Below, piece after piece: positions 40,987 through 51,166 of a stretch of DNA of 64,000 nt. This DNA is from Anaerosacchariphilus hominis (GTDB taxonomy: Bacteria > Bacillota > Clostridia > Lachnospirales > Lachnospiraceae). The notes beneath the pieces were generated by a model. The model had not been told where the DNA came from and searched no databases. It was given only the letters and a program-made list of their open reading frames with translations. A program made the translations under genes and the position numbers. Numbering within the stretch: the stretch's first letter is position 1; each line of letters opens with the position of its first letter. The stretch spans positions 186,001-250,000 of the forward strand of contig NZ_JACOOR010000001.1 of the NCBI RefSeq assembly GCF_014290175.1. The letters run 5' to 3'.

Positions 40987-43620
40987 ATGAAACAAATTTA
41001 TCAGCAAACGCCGGAAGAGGTTCTGAAACATGTGAACAGCAGAGAATCCGGACTTACCGGCGAAGAAGTAAAAAGAGCCAGAGAAGCCTGCGGCTGGAAT
41101 GAACTTGCGGAAGGAAAAAAGAAAAGCATCCCACAGATTTTCTTTGAACAGTATCGGGATTTTCTGGTGCTTATCCTGATTGCGTCGGCAATCATATCCG
41201 GTGTGCTCGGAGACATGGAAAGCGCGCTCGTTATCCTGATCGTTATCACAATTAACGCAATTTTAGGAACTGTTCAGACCATAAAGGCAGAACAATCCCT
41301 GCAAAGTCTGAAGACGCTTGCCGGCCCGGAAGCCAAAGTATTGCGCGACAGCACAGTCGTTCAGCTTCCGGCAAGGGAGCTGGTCATCGGGGATATCATC
41401 CTGCTTGAGGCAGGCGATATGATTCCGGCAGACGGAAGATTAATCGAGAACGCCAGTCTGAAGATTGACGAAAGCGCTCTCACCGGAGAAAGCCTCGCTG
41501 TAGAAAAAAGCCTGGATACTCTTTCCGCAGAGGTTTCCCTTGGCGATCGAACCAATATGCTGTTCTCCGGAAGCTTTGTGACCTATGGCCGCGGCAGGGC
41601 AGTTGTGACTGCCATCGGAATGCAGACCGAGGTCGGGAAGATTGCCGGACTTTTGAAATCCACTTCTGAAAAGCAGACGCCTCTCCAGGTAAATCTGGAG
41701 GCCTTCGGAAAGAAGCTTTCCATCTTAATTCTGCTTTTCTGCGGAATCTTATTTGCCCTCAGCGTGTTCCGGGGTGAACAACCCGGCAACGCCTTTCTGT
41801 TTGCCGTAGCGCTTGCGGTCGCTGCAATTCCGGAGGCCTTAAGCTCCATCGTCACCATAGTTCTTTCCTTTGGAACGCAGAAAATGGCGAAGGAACACGC
41901 TATCATTCGCAAGCTTCAGGCGGTGGAAGGTCTTGGAAGTGTCTCCATTATCTGTTCAGATAAAACAGGAACGCTTACCCAAAACAAGATGACCGTAGAG
42001 GATTATTATATAGATGAAAAACGGGTTCCCGCATCTGCCATTGATACAATGGATCCGGCGCAGCGATATCTTCTGGACTGCAGTATTTTATGCAATGATT
42101 CAACCAATGAAAACGGAGTCGAAATCGGAGATCCCACAGAGACCGCTCTGATTAATCTGGGAAGCCGCTGCGGAATTCATGCCGCGGAAGTAAGAAGCAC
42201 CTATCCCAGGAACGGAGAGCTTCCCTTTGACAGTGAGCGTAAAATGATGTCAACCCTTCATAAGATAGACGGTGAGAACCGACTGATTGTAAAAGGCGCG
42301 GTAGACTGTCTCCTTGAACGGACGGAACAAATCTGGACCAAAGCGGGCGTCCGGGACATGACAGCGGACGATAAAGAGAAAATCCAAAAACAGAATCAGG
42401 AATTTTCCATGGAAGGACTCCGCGTGCTTGCCTTTACCTACCGGCCCCTTCCGGAAGAACATCTCTTAACTGCCGAAGATGAAAATCATCTGATCTTCCT
42501 GGGTCTCATCGCTATGATGGATCCGCCAAGAGAAGAATCGAAGGCAGCGGTTGCCGAATGTATCAGAGCCGGAATCCGGCCGGTTATGATTACCGGGGAT
42601 CATAAGATAACAGCGGCGGCAATCGCGAAAAGAATCGGCATTTTACAGGACTTATCTGAAGCCTGCGAGGGAGCGGACATTGAACATTTAAGCGATGAGG
42701 AGCTAAAAGCGCTGGTTCCGAATATTTCGGTGTACGCAAGAGTATCCCCGGAGCATAAGATCCGTATTGTCCGCGCATGGCAGGAAAGAGGTATGATTGT
42801 CGCAATGACCGGCGACGGCGTCAATGACGCCCCCGCGCTGAAGCAGGCAGACATTGGCGTTGCTATGGGAATCACCGGAACAGAGGTTGCCAAGGATGCC
42901 GCTGCGATGGTGCTTACCGATGATAACTTCGCAACGATTGTAAAGGCGGTGGAAAATGGCCGTAACGTCTATCGGAATATTAAGTACGCAATCCAGTTTC
43001 TGTTATCCGGAAACTTCGGAGCAATCCTGACGGTTCTTTGCGCGTCGATAGCAGGCTTTCCGGTTCCGTTTGCACCGGTACATCTGCTGTTTATCAATCT
43101 TCTGACAGACAGCCTTCCGGCGATTGCCCTGGGCGTAGAGCCCCATAGCAGCGAGGTCATGAATGAAAAGCCGCGCGCTGCGGGTGAATCGATTCTGACA
43201 AAAGATTTTCTCAGCAAAATCGGCCTGGAGGGCTTGATCATCGGTATCATGACGATGGTGGGATTTCTGTCCGGATATCATCAGAACGGCGCGCTGCTTG
43301 GAAGCACATACGCATTCGGAACCCTTTGCCTGTCGCGCCTGTTCCACGGCTTTAACTGCAAATCCGATCACCCGGTTCTCTTTACCAGCCGCTTCTTTCA
43401 CAATACATGGCTGCTGGGGGCCTTTGCCCTGGGCGCAGTGCTTATAACAGCCGTACTGACCCTTCCCGGCCTTCATCTGCTGTTTAAGGTGGAATCCCTG
43501 AATCTGGTACAGCTTGGCCAGGTGTACCTGTATGCAGTTACCAGTCTTCTGCTCATTCAGGCGCTGAAATGGATCCGCACGATATCAAAAAAGAATGGAG
43601 AAAACAATGGATCTAAATAA
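40987..43620 (+). CDS. P-type ATPase of the Ca2+/Mn2+ type
   Basis: 877 residues. N-terminal cation-ATPase domain, TGES actuator loop (about 160), phosphorylation motif DKTGTLT (about 325), nucleotide-binding region, GDGVNDAP hinge (about 615) and ten predicted membrane helices in the P2A arrangement. AAAAAGGAG precedes the ATG. The yybP-ykoY riboswitch upstream suggests manganese export, as shown for related ATPases in lactic acid bacteria; calcium transport is the alternative. The next gene overlaps its end. Confidence 0.92.
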   Translation: MKQIYQQTPEEVLKHVNSRESGLTGEEVKRAREACGWNELAEGKKKSIPQIFFEQYRDFLVLILIASAIISGVLGDMESALVILIVITINAILGTVQTIKAEQSLQSLKTLAGPEAKVLRDSTVVQLPARELVIGDIILLEAGDMIPADGRLIENASLKIDESALTGESLAVEKSLDTLSAEVSLGDRTNMLFSGSFVTYGRGRAVVTAIGMQTEVGKIAGLLKSTSEKQTPLQVNLEAFGKKLSILILLFCGILFALSVFRGEQPGNAFLFAVALAVAAIPEALSSIVTIVLSFGTQKMAKEHAIIRKLQAVEGLGSVSIICSDKTGTLTQNKMTVEDYYIDEKRVPASAIDTMDPAQRYLLDCSILCNDSTNENGVEIGDPTETALINLGSRCGIHAAEVRSTYPRNGELPFDSERKMMSTLHKIDGENRLIVKGAVDCLLERTEQIWTKAGVRDMTADDKEKIQKQNQEFSMEGLRVLAFTYRPLPEEHLLTAEDENHLIFLGLIAMMDPPREESKAAVAECIRAGIRPVMITGDHKITAAAIAKRIGILQDLSEACEGADIEHLSDEELKALVPNISVYARVSPEHKIRIVRAWQERGMIVAMTGDGVNDAPALKQADIGVAMGITGTEVAKDAAAMVLTDDNFATIVKAVENGRNVYRNIKYAIQFLLSGNFGAILTVLCASIAGFPVPFAPVHLLFINLLTDSLPAIALGVEPHSSEVMNEKPRAAGESILTKDFLSKIGLEGLIIGIMTMVGFLSGYHQNGALLGSTYAFGTLCLSRLFHGFNCKSDHPVLFTSRFFHNTWLLGAFALGAVLITAVLTLPGLHLLFKVESLNLVQLGQVYLYAVTSLLLIQALKWIRTISKKNGENNGSK

Positions 43621-44755
43621 CTTATCCATGAAAAAAATTCGCGAACTCATCGTATTTACCGCATTCCTTGTCATTGCGCTGTGGAAATTCGATATCGTGA
43701 TCGATGTAATAAAAACCATCTGGGATATCCTGTCTCCCTTTGCGCTGGGAGGCGCCATCGCCTTTGTCATCAATGTCCCCATGAGCTTCTTAGAAAAGAA
43801 GCTCTTTGGAAAAGCAAAGGAAAAAGGAACGAAGACCGCCGAAAAATTCGCGCGGCCCATAAGCCTGCTTCTCACCCTTATCGGGATCGTCGGCCTCCTT
43901 ATCCTCGTGATGTTTGGAGTCATTCCCCAGCTTACCAGGACCATCGGAACTCTAATCACAAACATCACTGCTTTTATTCCTCAGATGCAAGCCTGGATCC
44001 TGGAATTTTCACACAATAACCAGGAAATCATGCAGCTGGTAAACCAGATCCGGTTTGACCCGGACCAGGCTGTCAAATGGGGAATGGGCCTTCTGGGAAA
44101 AGGAACCGGAAATGTGATGAACACAACCATACTGGCTGTCGGCTCCATCGTCAACGGTATCACGACCTTTTTTATCGCGTTTTCTTTTGCCTGTTATATT
44201 CTGTTTCAGAAAGAAAAATTGCGTATCCAGGTAAGGAAAGTCTTTTTTGCCTTTCTCCCAAAAGAAAAAGCCGAGGCTTCCCTTCGAATCTGTTCCCTGA
44301 CTTATCGGACTTTTGCAAATTTTCTTACCGGACAGTGTCTGGAAGCAGTGATTCTCGGAAGTATGTTTCTTCTTACCTTAATTATTTTAAAAATGCCCTA
44401 TGCGCTTTTAATCGGAATCCTGATTGCGTTTACCGCTTTGATTCCCATTTTCGGCGCATTCATAGGCTGTGCAACGGCAGCCTTTCTCATTTTCATGGTA
44501 AGTCCCAGGCAGGCTGTTTTGTTTATTCTTGTATTTCTGATCCTTCAACAGTTGGAGGGAAATCTGATTTATCCTCATGTGGTCGGCAGCTCTGTCGGGC
44601 TGCCCTCCATCTGGGTGCTTGCGGCTGTGACAATTGGCGGAAATCTGATGGGAATCGCAGGAATGCTTGTCTTTATCCCACTGACCTCCGTTTTGTACAC
44701 CCTTTTCCGGGAGTACGTATATCTGCGCCTGAAAAAGCGAAACATAAACTGGTAA
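43607..44755 (+). CDS. AI-2E family membrane protein
   Basis: 382 residues with about eight membrane segments and the AI-2E family C-terminal region (LEGNLIYPHVVGSSVGLPSIWVL). The ATG at 43607 lies 6 nt after GGAG, inside the ATPase gene, so the two are translationally coupled by a 14-nt overlap. The family includes the proposed AI-2 exporter TqsA and cation antiporters. Co-expression behind a manganese riboswitch makes an ion-related role worth considering here. Confidence 0.88.
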   Translation: MDLNNLSMKKIRELIVFTAFLVIALWKFDIVIDVIKTIWDILSPFALGGAIAFVINVPMSFLEKKLFGKAKEKGTKTAEKFARPISLLLTLIGIVGLLILVMFGVIPQLTRTIGTLITNITAFIPQMQAWILEFSHNNQEIMQLVNQIRFDPDQAVKWGMGLLGKGTGNVMNTTILAVGSIVNGITTFFIAFSFACYILFQKEKLRIQVRKVFFAFLPKEKAEASLRICSLTYRTFANFLTGQCLEAVILGSMFLLTLIILKMPYALLIGILIAFTALIPIFGAFIGCATAAFLIFMVSPRQAVLFILVFLILQQLEGNLIYPHVVGSSVGLPSIWVLAAVTIGGNLMGIAGMLVFIPLTSVLYTLFREYVYLRLKKRNINW

Positions 44756-44799
44756 CTCCGGGACTTTCCACCCGTTGGAGCGCACCCATGGCGCGCAAA

Positions 44800-44838
44800 C
44801 GAAAGACGGCTGCCCCTGCGCGGGACAGCCGTCTTTCG
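44800..44838 (+). terminator. strong hairpin after the AI-2E gene
   Basis: CGAAAGACGGCTG and CAGCCGTCTTTCG form a perfect 13-bp stem with a 13-nt loop, 45 nt after the stop codon. No clear T-run follows, so termination is likely but not certain. Confidence 0.65.
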
Positions 44839-44978
44839 GAGAATATAAGAGCACCGCTCTCATCAAGTGTTATTCATTAATATATTGTCTCTTGGTGAAA
44901 AATACAATATAATAATCTTATATCACTTGTTTTTCGGAAAATATCACTTGTATCAAATTTGCCGCAAGGAGGCCTTTC

Positions 44979-45764
44979 ATGAATATATCCAAGGTGGCCG
45001 AACATACCGCCTATATCATCACAGAATACTATCAGAACAACATTACGCCCTTCCTGGAAGCCTTTCATGAGGACGCCCTCTGGATCGGCCCTGCCCAGAA
45101 GCAGATACTCCGCACCAGAAAAGCCATTCTGGAAGCCTTTGCCCAGGAAAATCATGAGCTTCGGTTTTGTCTCCACGATCTGACCATTCTTCCGCTGACC
45201 GTAGGAAGCCGTCAGGTCTGCGAAATCATGGTCTTTTTCCGGGTGGACACCATCTGGCCCGACGGAAGCTCCAACCAGGTCCATCAGCGGGTCCAATTTA
45301 CCTGGTGCATGGAAAATAACGCCCCCCGTATCCGGATCTGTTATATTTCCAACAGTATCGCCTATGATGACCGGGATACCATCTACCCCATACATTTCCA
45401 GGAGACTTTCCCCACCATGATCCTGGCAGGAGAACAACGTTCTCTCAGGATGTCCTTTCACTGCGCTGACCACTCCCTGGTTTATCTGCGGCCGTCCAAT
45501 CTTCTTTACGCGGAGACCCACTCCCATCACACGATTCTCCATACGCTGGAGCGCAATATCGAGGTCACAGACGCCCTTTCTGATATCGAAAAACGGCTGC
45601 CGGACCACTTTCTGCGCTGCCATCAGAGCTATGTGGTAAATCTGAGTTACATCACCCGGATCCGCCGCTTTGAGCTGGAGCTCACAGACGGAACCATACT
45701 TCCTGTGCCGGAGAAGAAGTATACAACCCTGAAATCAGCTTTATCCAATATTCAGGCCTCATAA
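44979..45764 (+). CDS. LytTR-type regulator with SnoaL/NTF2-like N-terminal domain
   Basis: 261 residues, strong AAGGAGG upstream. Residues about 5-125 look like an NTF2/SnoaL-like cup domain (YYQNNITPFLEAFHEDALWIGPAQKQ), and residues about 155-258 form a LytTR DNA-binding domain (LLYAETHSHHTILHT ... HFLRCHQSYVVNLSYI). There is no receiver domain, so the cup domain may bind a small ligand directly. No obvious target gene lies next to it; it stands alone between two hairpins. Confidence 0.88.
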   Translation: MNISKVAEHTAYIITEYYQNNITPFLEAFHEDALWIGPAQKQILRTRKAILEAFAQENHELRFCLHDLTILPLTVGSRQVCEIMVFFRVDTIWPDGSSNQVHQRVQFTWCMENNAPRIRICYISNSIAYDDRDTIYPIHFQETFPTMILAGEQRSLRMSFHCADHSLVYLRPSNLLYAETHSHHTILHTLERNIEVTDALSDIEKRLPDHFLRCHQSYVVNLSYITRIRRFELELTDGTILPVPEKKYTTLKSALSNIQAS

Positions 45765-45783
45765 TTAGATTATAAAACAGTAG

Positions 45784-45814
45784 GAGACGGGTTCCGCAGA
45801 ACTCGTCTCTTTTT
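45784..45814 (+). terminator. terminator of the LytTR gene
   Basis: GAGACGGGTTC (45784-45794) pairs with GAACTCGTCTC (45799-45809), 4-nt loop, then five T. It lies 20 nt beyond the stop and may also end the converging methyltransferase operon. Confidence 0.88.
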
Positions 45815-45822
45815 AGACTCTT

Positions 45823-46608
45823 CTATCGTCTCTGTCGATATGCCTCATACATCAGAATAGCCGAAGCCACGCCCGCGTTCAGGGACTCAAGCTTCCCTTC
45901 CATAGGAATCCGGATCAGCGTGTCCGCCTGTTCCGTCAGCTCATCAGTCAGGCCGTTGCCCTCATTTCCGATGAGGAAGGCCGTACCGTCCCGGTAATTC
46001 TCCTGATCGTAGAAATTCACACCCTTCAGGTGGGCCGCATAGGAACGGATTCCATGGGCTTTCAGAAGCTCCACCGTCTCACAGAGGTTCTCTGTATACA
46101 GGGTCGGAACCCGGTACACGGAACCCATGGTAGAACGGATGGTCTTGGGATTATAGAGATCCACGCAGCCCTTACTTAAGATGACACCGGTGACTCCCGC
46201 GCCCTCCGCGGTTCTTAAGATCGTTCCCAGATTCCCTGGATCCTGCAGATTTTCCAGGAGCAGCAGCAACGGTTTTTCCCTCTTCAGAAGCTCTGAAAGG
46301 TCGCTGGCCTGCTGCCGCACGATGCAGAGTACGCCCTGGGGCGTCTGGGTATCGCTGGCTGCCTTGAAGATGTGATCCTGTATTATCTCATACTCCAGTC
46401 CCTCTGCCTGAATCTGCTTTGTCAGCATCTCCTTATGTTTCTCAAAGAAAGTCTCCGAAAAATATGCCTTTTCAATGCGCTCTTTCGGCGCCTCCCAAAA
46501 CATTTTCGGCCCTTCCACCACAAAGACGCCCCGCTCGTCCCGGAGCTTTCTCTTTTTATTCAACTGAACCAGCAGTTTTACCTGCTGGTTCGCCGTACTT
46601 GTAATCAT
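45823..46608 (-). CDS. SpoU/TrmH-family RNA methyltransferase
   Basis: 261 residues. An N-terminal substrate-binding domain (about 1-95, VFVVEGPKMFWEA) precedes the SPOUT fold with motif 1 (NLQDPGNLGTILRTAEGAG, about 115-135), motif 2 (GNEGNGL) and motif 3 (IPMEGKLESLNAGVASAI, near the C-terminus). It transfers methyl from SAM to a ribose 2'-OH of rRNA or tRNA; the target cannot be told. It follows pfkA by 13 nt. Confidence 0.92.
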   Translation of the reverse strand: MITSTANQQVKLLVQLNKKRKLRDERGVFVVEGPKMFWEAPKERIEKAYFSETFFEKHKEMLTKQIQAEGLEYEIIQDHIFKAASDTQTPQGVLCIVRQQASDLSELLKREKPLLLLLENLQDPGNLGTILRTAEGAGVTGVILSKGCVDLYNPKTIRSTMGSVYRVPTLYTENLCETVELLKAHGIRSYAAHLKGVNFYDQENYRDGTAFLIGNEGNGLTDELTEQADTLIRIPMEGKLESLNAGVASAILMYEAYRQRR

Positions 46609-46621
46609 ATCCTGTAAACTC

Positions 46622-47602
46622 CTAACAGTGCTTGGACAGATCCTTCGCCACCTGATACTGATACGGGTCGATACCCTTTACCATGGCAAGGGCCTCGTCG
46701 ATATCGAAATCCTGGAACCGGCCGTGCTGGTATCCCACTACCCGGTTAGTCTTGCCGTCGCAGAGCAGGTCTGCCGCCATGGCTCCCATCATGGATGCGT
46801 ATACACGATCCTTGCAGGTAGGACTTCCGCCTCGCTGCATGTGGCCCAGAATGGTGGCCCTGGTCTCAATGCCGGTGGCTGCCTCAATCCGTCGGGCCAT
46901 ACTGGTGGAATGTCCCACGCCCTCGGCATTTACGATGATATGATGCTTCTTGCCCCGCTTTCGGTTGGCAATGATATTGTTAATGATCTTCTGCTCATCG
47001 TAGTCGTAGTTCTCCGGAAGCAGAATGTCCTCCGCTCCATTGGCGATACCACACCACAGGGCAATGTATCCTGCGTTCCGGCCCATGACCTCGATGATAC
47101 TGCAGCGCTCATGGGAGGTGGATGTATCACGCACCTTATCAATGGCTTCCATAGCCGTATTTACAGCAGTGTCAAAGCCGATGGTGTACTCGGTACAGGA
47201 GATATCCAGGTCGATGGTTCCCGGCACTCCGATGGTATTGATACCCAGGGCCGCCAGCTTCTGGGCTCCCCGGAAGGAACCGTCTCCGCCGATGACCACG
47301 ATACCGTCAATACCGTGCTTTCTGCAGATCTCCGCGCCCCTCTTCTGTCCTTCCTCGGTCATGAATTCCTTGCAGCGGGAGGTGAACAGCATGGTGCCGC
47401 CCCGCTCGATGGTATTGGACACATCATTTGCAGACAGATCGATAATCTCTTCATCCAGAAGTCCCGTATAGCCCTTCAGAATTCCCTTTACCTGCTTGCC
47501 GTTTACCAAAGCCTTCCGTACCACGGCCCGCACAGCCGCATTCATTCCCGGCGCGTCTCCGCCGCTTGTCAGTACTCCGATGGTTTTGATCTCTTTTGCC
47601 AT
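46622..47602 (-). CDS. pfkA: ATP-dependent 6-phosphofructokinase
   Basis: 326 residues, typical bacterial length. ATP-binding GGDAPGMNAAVRAV and GGDGSFRG, catalytic PGTIDLDI (Asp of the TIDND-type motif; here Leu replaces Asn), and MGRNAGYIAL. GGAGGAATCATC precedes the ATG. It phosphorylates fructose 6-phosphate, the committed step of glycolysis. It follows dnaE in the same direction. Confidence 0.95.
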   Translation of the reverse strand: MAKEIKTIGVLTSGGDAPGMNAAVRAVVRKALVNGKQVKGILKGYTGLLDEEIIDLSANDVSNTIERGGTMLFTSRCKEFMTEEGQKRGAEICRKHGIDGIVVIGGDGSFRGAQKLAALGINTIGVPGTIDLDISCTEYTIGFDTAVNTAMEAIDKVRDTSTSHERCSIIEVMGRNAGYIALWCGIANGAEDILLPENYDYDEQKIINNIIANRKRGKKHHIIVNAEGVGHSTSMARRIEAATGIETRATILGHMQRGGSPTCKDRVYASMMGAMAADLLCDGKTNRVVGYQHGRFQDFDIDEALAMVKGIDPYQYQVAKDLSKHC

Positions 47603-47674
47603 GATGATTCCTCCTCGTGTCTGTCCGGTTTTCTGCTCCGGGCACCTTTCTGTAATCCTGATTTAGTTACGATT

Positions 47675-50600
47675 CTACTTCATTCGACTGATATTTTCAA
47701 TACGTTTCTCCACAACTTTTACATTTCCTTTACCGAAGCTTTGCTCCACCTTTGCCACCAGATCCGGGTCCGCGTTCACATTTTTTCCGGCTGGCAGACG
47801 CTTCACACGCTTCTCCGCCGCCGCGTAGAGTACCACCGGATCCCTGCCGTCGCTGTCTGCCAGCATATTCAGAAGTTCCGGCTCCCGGGCCAGGCAGGAC
47901 GCCTGATCGGGAAACTGGATCCACAGCTCCCTCTTTCCCGCGTCAAAGGGAATGATCCGGTCACAGATCAGCTTGGCCGCCCGGTCGTCTCCTGCGTCCA
48001 CGTGGCCGCTGATGAAGATCTTGGCATCCTCCGTAAGGCTCTGAGAATTCTTCTCGTATACGTTGGGGAACACCACCACCTCCACGGTTCCCAGCAGATC
48101 CTCTATCTGAAGGAATGCCATGACCTTGTTATTCTTCGTATATTTGATAGTCTTTCCGGTAATCATGCCGCCCACGACCACCGGCTGGCCATCGTAGACC
48201 TTGCTGTTTCCGGTCTCCTCATCCAGTTGGAAATCCGTAGTCACCGCCGTGATGTTTTTCTTCCAGCGGTCCTCGTATTCCTCCAGAGGATGGCCGCTGA
48301 CATAGACGCCCAGCACCTCTTTTTCAAAGGAAAGCAGAAGCTCCTTGGAATACTCCTCCACGTCCGGCAGCTTGGCCCGGAAGCTGGCCTTTTCCTCCTC
48401 GCCCACCAGGTCGAACAGGGAAAGCTGGCCGGTCATCATGGTCTTCTGGCTCTGGGCCACGCTGTCCATGATGCCTGCATAGGCCAGAATAAACTGCTGC
48501 CGATTGCCGCCCAGGCTGTCCATGGCTCCGGCTTTGATCAGATTCTCCACCGCCCGCTTGTTCACATCCTTGCCGCCCATACGTTCGATGAAGTCTGTCA
48601 GGCTCTTGAACTGTCCGCCCAGTCTGCGCTCCTCAATAATGGCATCCACCACCGGACGGCCGATGCTCTTAATGGCACAGAGCGCAAAGCGGATGGCGCC
48701 GTCGGATACGGAAAACCGGGCCTCTCCCTCGTTGATATCCGGAGGCAGGATGTCGATGCCCATCTGTCTGCAGGTCAGGATGTACTCGGATACCTTGCCC
48801 GAATTATCAATGACCGAGGTCATCAGCGCTGCCATGAATTCCACCGGATAATAGTATTTCAGCCAGGCCGTCTGATAGGCCACCACCGCGTAAGCCGCCG
48901 CGTGGGACTTGTTAAAGGCGTACTTGGCAAAATCAATCATTTCATCATAGATCTTCTGGGCTGTCTGCTCGGGAATGCCATTAGCAATACAGCCGGGCAC
49001 GCCCTCCTCCGGGTTTCCGAAGACGAAATTCTGACGCTCCTTCTCCATCACCGCCGCCTTTTTCTTGGACATGGCGCGGCGCACCAGATCGCTTCGTCCC
49101 AGAGTATAGCCGGCCAGCTTCTGCACGATCTGCATAACCTGCTCCTGGTAAACGATACAGCCGTAGGTGGGCTTCAGGATCTCCTCCAGCTGGGAGCAGT
49201 CGTAGGTGATGCTCTCCGGGTGATCCTTGCCCTTGATATACTGGGGAATGAAATCCATGGGGCCCGGGCGGTACAGGGAGATACCAGCGATGACGTCCTC
49301 CATGCTCTTTGGCTTCAGCTCCTTCATGAATCCCTTCATGCCGCTGCTTTCCAGCTGGAACACGCCGTCAGTCTTGCCGGTTCCCAGGGAAGCATAGACC
49401 GCCGGGTCGTCATAATTGATTTTATCGATGTCGATAGTCTGTCCGATCCGCTCGGACGCCATACGGGCCGCGTCCTGGATCACCGTCAGGGTACGCAGTC
49501 CCAGGAAATCCATCTTCAGCAGGCCCAGCTCCTCCAGGGTCGTCATGACAAACTGAGTAGTAATGGAGCCGTCAGAAGCCCGGGACAGGGGCACATATTC
49601 GTCCACGGCTTTCTGACTGATGACGACGCCCGCCGCGTGCATAGAGGTGTGTCTGGGAAGTCCCTCCAGACGCATGGACATATCGATCAGCTCCTGAACC
49701 TGGGGGTCGTTTTCGTAGCTTTTCCGGAGCTCCGGATTCATTTTCAGGGCCTTTTCCAGAGTGATATTCAGCTCCTGTGGCACCATCTTCGCAATGGAAT
49801 CCACGAAATTATAGGGCAGATCCATGACACGGCCCACATCCCGGATGACACCCCGGGCAGCCATAGTACCGAAAGTGACGATCTGCACCACCCGGTCCTT
49901 GCCGTATTTCCGTACCACGTAGTCAATGACTTCCTGGCGCCGCTCGAAGCAGAAATCCACGTCGATATCGGGCATGGACACACGCTCCGGGTTCAGGAAA
50001 CGCTCGAACAGGAGCTGGTAGCGCATGGGGTCGATGTTCGTAATCCCCATGGTATAGGAAACAATGCTTCCGGCCGCGGATCCACGTCCCGGTCCCACTG
50101 CGATTCCATGCTCCCTGGCATAATGGATAAAGTCCCAGACAATCAGGAAATAATCCACGTAGCCCATATTTTTGATCACGCCCAGCTCATAGGTCAGACG
50201 ATCCCGCATGGTACCGTCATCGTCCGGGTAGCGTTCTGCCAGTCCGTCAAAGCAGAGCTTATTCAGATATTCCCAGGAGGTATAGCCCTCCGGCACATCG
50301 TATTTGGGAAGCTTGGTAACGCCGAATTCAATCTCCACATTACAGCGCTTCGCGATTTTCCCTGTATTTTCCAGCGCCTCTTTCGCATAGGGGAACAGAG
50401 CCTCCATCTCTTCAGGGGACTTCACGTAATACTGGCCGCCCTCGTAGCGCATACGGTCCTCGTCCGCCAGCTTCTTGCCGGTCTGGATACAGAGGAGGAT
50501 ATCATGGGGCTTCACGTCCTGAGCATAGGTATAATGACAGTCGTTGGTAGCCACCAGCGGGATATCCAGTTCCTGGCTCATACGCAGCAGCGCCTGATTG

Positions 50601-51157
50601 ACGGTCTTCTGTTCCGGAATGCCGTGATCCTGCAGCTCCAGGAAATAATTTCCTTTTCCGAAGACTGTTTCATATTTTAAAGCAGACTTTTTCGCTTCTT
50701 CATAGAGTCCCTTCTGGATATACCGGGGCACCTCGCCCGCCAGGCAGGCGGACAGGGCGATGATTCCCTCGTGGAACTCCTGCAATACCTCCATGTCCAC
50801 ACGGGGCTTATAATAGAAGCCCTCCACGTAGCCCCGGGACACGATTTTCATAAGATTGGCGTAGCCCTGATTGTTTTCAGCCAGCAGTACCAGATGGTAA
50901 TAGCGGTCGTCGCCGCCGGTGGTCTCCTTGTCGAAACGGGAGTTGGGGGCCACATAGACCTCGCAGCCGAGAATCGGCTTGATGCCCTCCGCCCGGGCCG
51001 CCCGGTAGAAATCGATGACGCCAAACATGGCTCCGTGGTCTGTGATGGCCGCCGCAGTCATGCCCAGCTCCTTTACCCGGGCCACATATTCTTTTATCTT
51101 ATTGGACCCATCCAGAAGGCTGTATTCTGTATGGGTGTGCAAATGTACAAATGACAT
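47675..51157 (-). CDS. dnaE: DNA polymerase III alpha subunit, DnaE type
   Basis: 1160 residues. N-terminal PHP domain (HLHTHTEYSLLDG), polymerase palm with catalytic PDIDVDF (about 395), fingers, helix-hairpin-helix region and a C-terminal OB-fold (about 975-1060). No exonuclease insertion, so it is not PolC. AAGGAGACTTC precedes the ATG. In Firmicutes DnaE extends primers and works beside PolC. It lies 9 nt after coaBC. A very long antisense frame runs across it and pfkA and is rejected. Confidence 0.96.
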   Translation of the reverse strand: MSFVHLHTHTEYSLLDGSNKIKEYVARVKELGMTAAAITDHGAMFGVIDFYRAARAEGIKPILGCEVYVAPNSRFDKETTGGDDRYYHLVLLAENNQGYANLMKIVSRGYVEGFYYKPRVDMEVLQEFHEGIIALSACLAGEVPRYIQKGLYEEAKKSALKYETVFGKGNYFLELQDHGIPEQKTVNQALLRMSQELDIPLVATNDCHYTYAQDVKPHDILLCIQTGKKLADEDRMRYEGGQYYVKSPEEMEALFPYAKEALENTGKIAKRCNVEIEFGVTKLPKYDVPEGYTSWEYLNKLCFDGLAERYPDDDGTMRDRLTYELGVIKNMGYVDYFLIVWDFIHYAREHGIAVGPGRGSAAGSIVSYTMGITNIDPMRYQLLFERFLNPERVSMPDIDVDFCFERRQEVIDYVVRKYGKDRVVQIVTFGTMAARGVIRDVGRVMDLPYNFVDSIAKMVPQELNITLEKALKMNPELRKSYENDPQVQELIDMSMRLEGLPRHTSMHAAGVVISQKAVDEYVPLSRASDGSITTQFVMTTLEELGLLKMDFLGLRTLTVIQDAARMASERIGQTIDIDKINYDDPAVYASLGTGKTDGVFQLESSGMKGFMKELKPKSMEDVIAGISLYRPGPMDFIPQYIKGKDHPESITYDCSQLEEILKPTYGCIVYQEQVMQIVQKLAGYTLGRSDLVRRAMSKKKAAVMEKERQNFVFGNPEEGVPGCIANGIPEQTAQKIYDEMIDFAKYAFNKSHAAAYAVVAYQTAWLKYYYPVEFMAALMTSVIDNSGKVSEYILTCRQMGIDILPPDINEGEARFSVSDGAIRFALCAIKSIGRPVVDAIIEERRLGGQFKSLTDFIERMGGKDVNKRAVENLIKAGAMDSLGGNRQQFILAYAGIMDSVAQSQKTMMTGQLSLFDLVGEEEKASFRAKLPDVEEYSKELLLSFEKEVLGVYVSGHPLEEYEDRWKKNITAVTTDFQLDEETGNSKVYDGQPVVVGGMITGKTIKYTKNNKVMAFLQIEDLLGTVEVVVFPNVYEKNSQSLTEDAKIFISGHVDAGDDRAAKLICDRIIPFDAGKRELWIQFPDQASCLAREPELLNMLADSDGRDPVVLYAAAEKRVKRLPAGKNVNADPDLVAKVEQSFGKGNVKVVEKRIENISRMK

Positions 51158-51166
51158 GAAGTCTCC

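Noticed and set aside
46628..50680. Plus-strand open frame of 1350 codons
   Set aside because: It lies antisense to dnaE and pfkA, which have clear motifs and ribosome binding sites. The frame has His/Gln-rich, low-information composition and no start signal; it is a by-product of codon bias in GC-rich genes.
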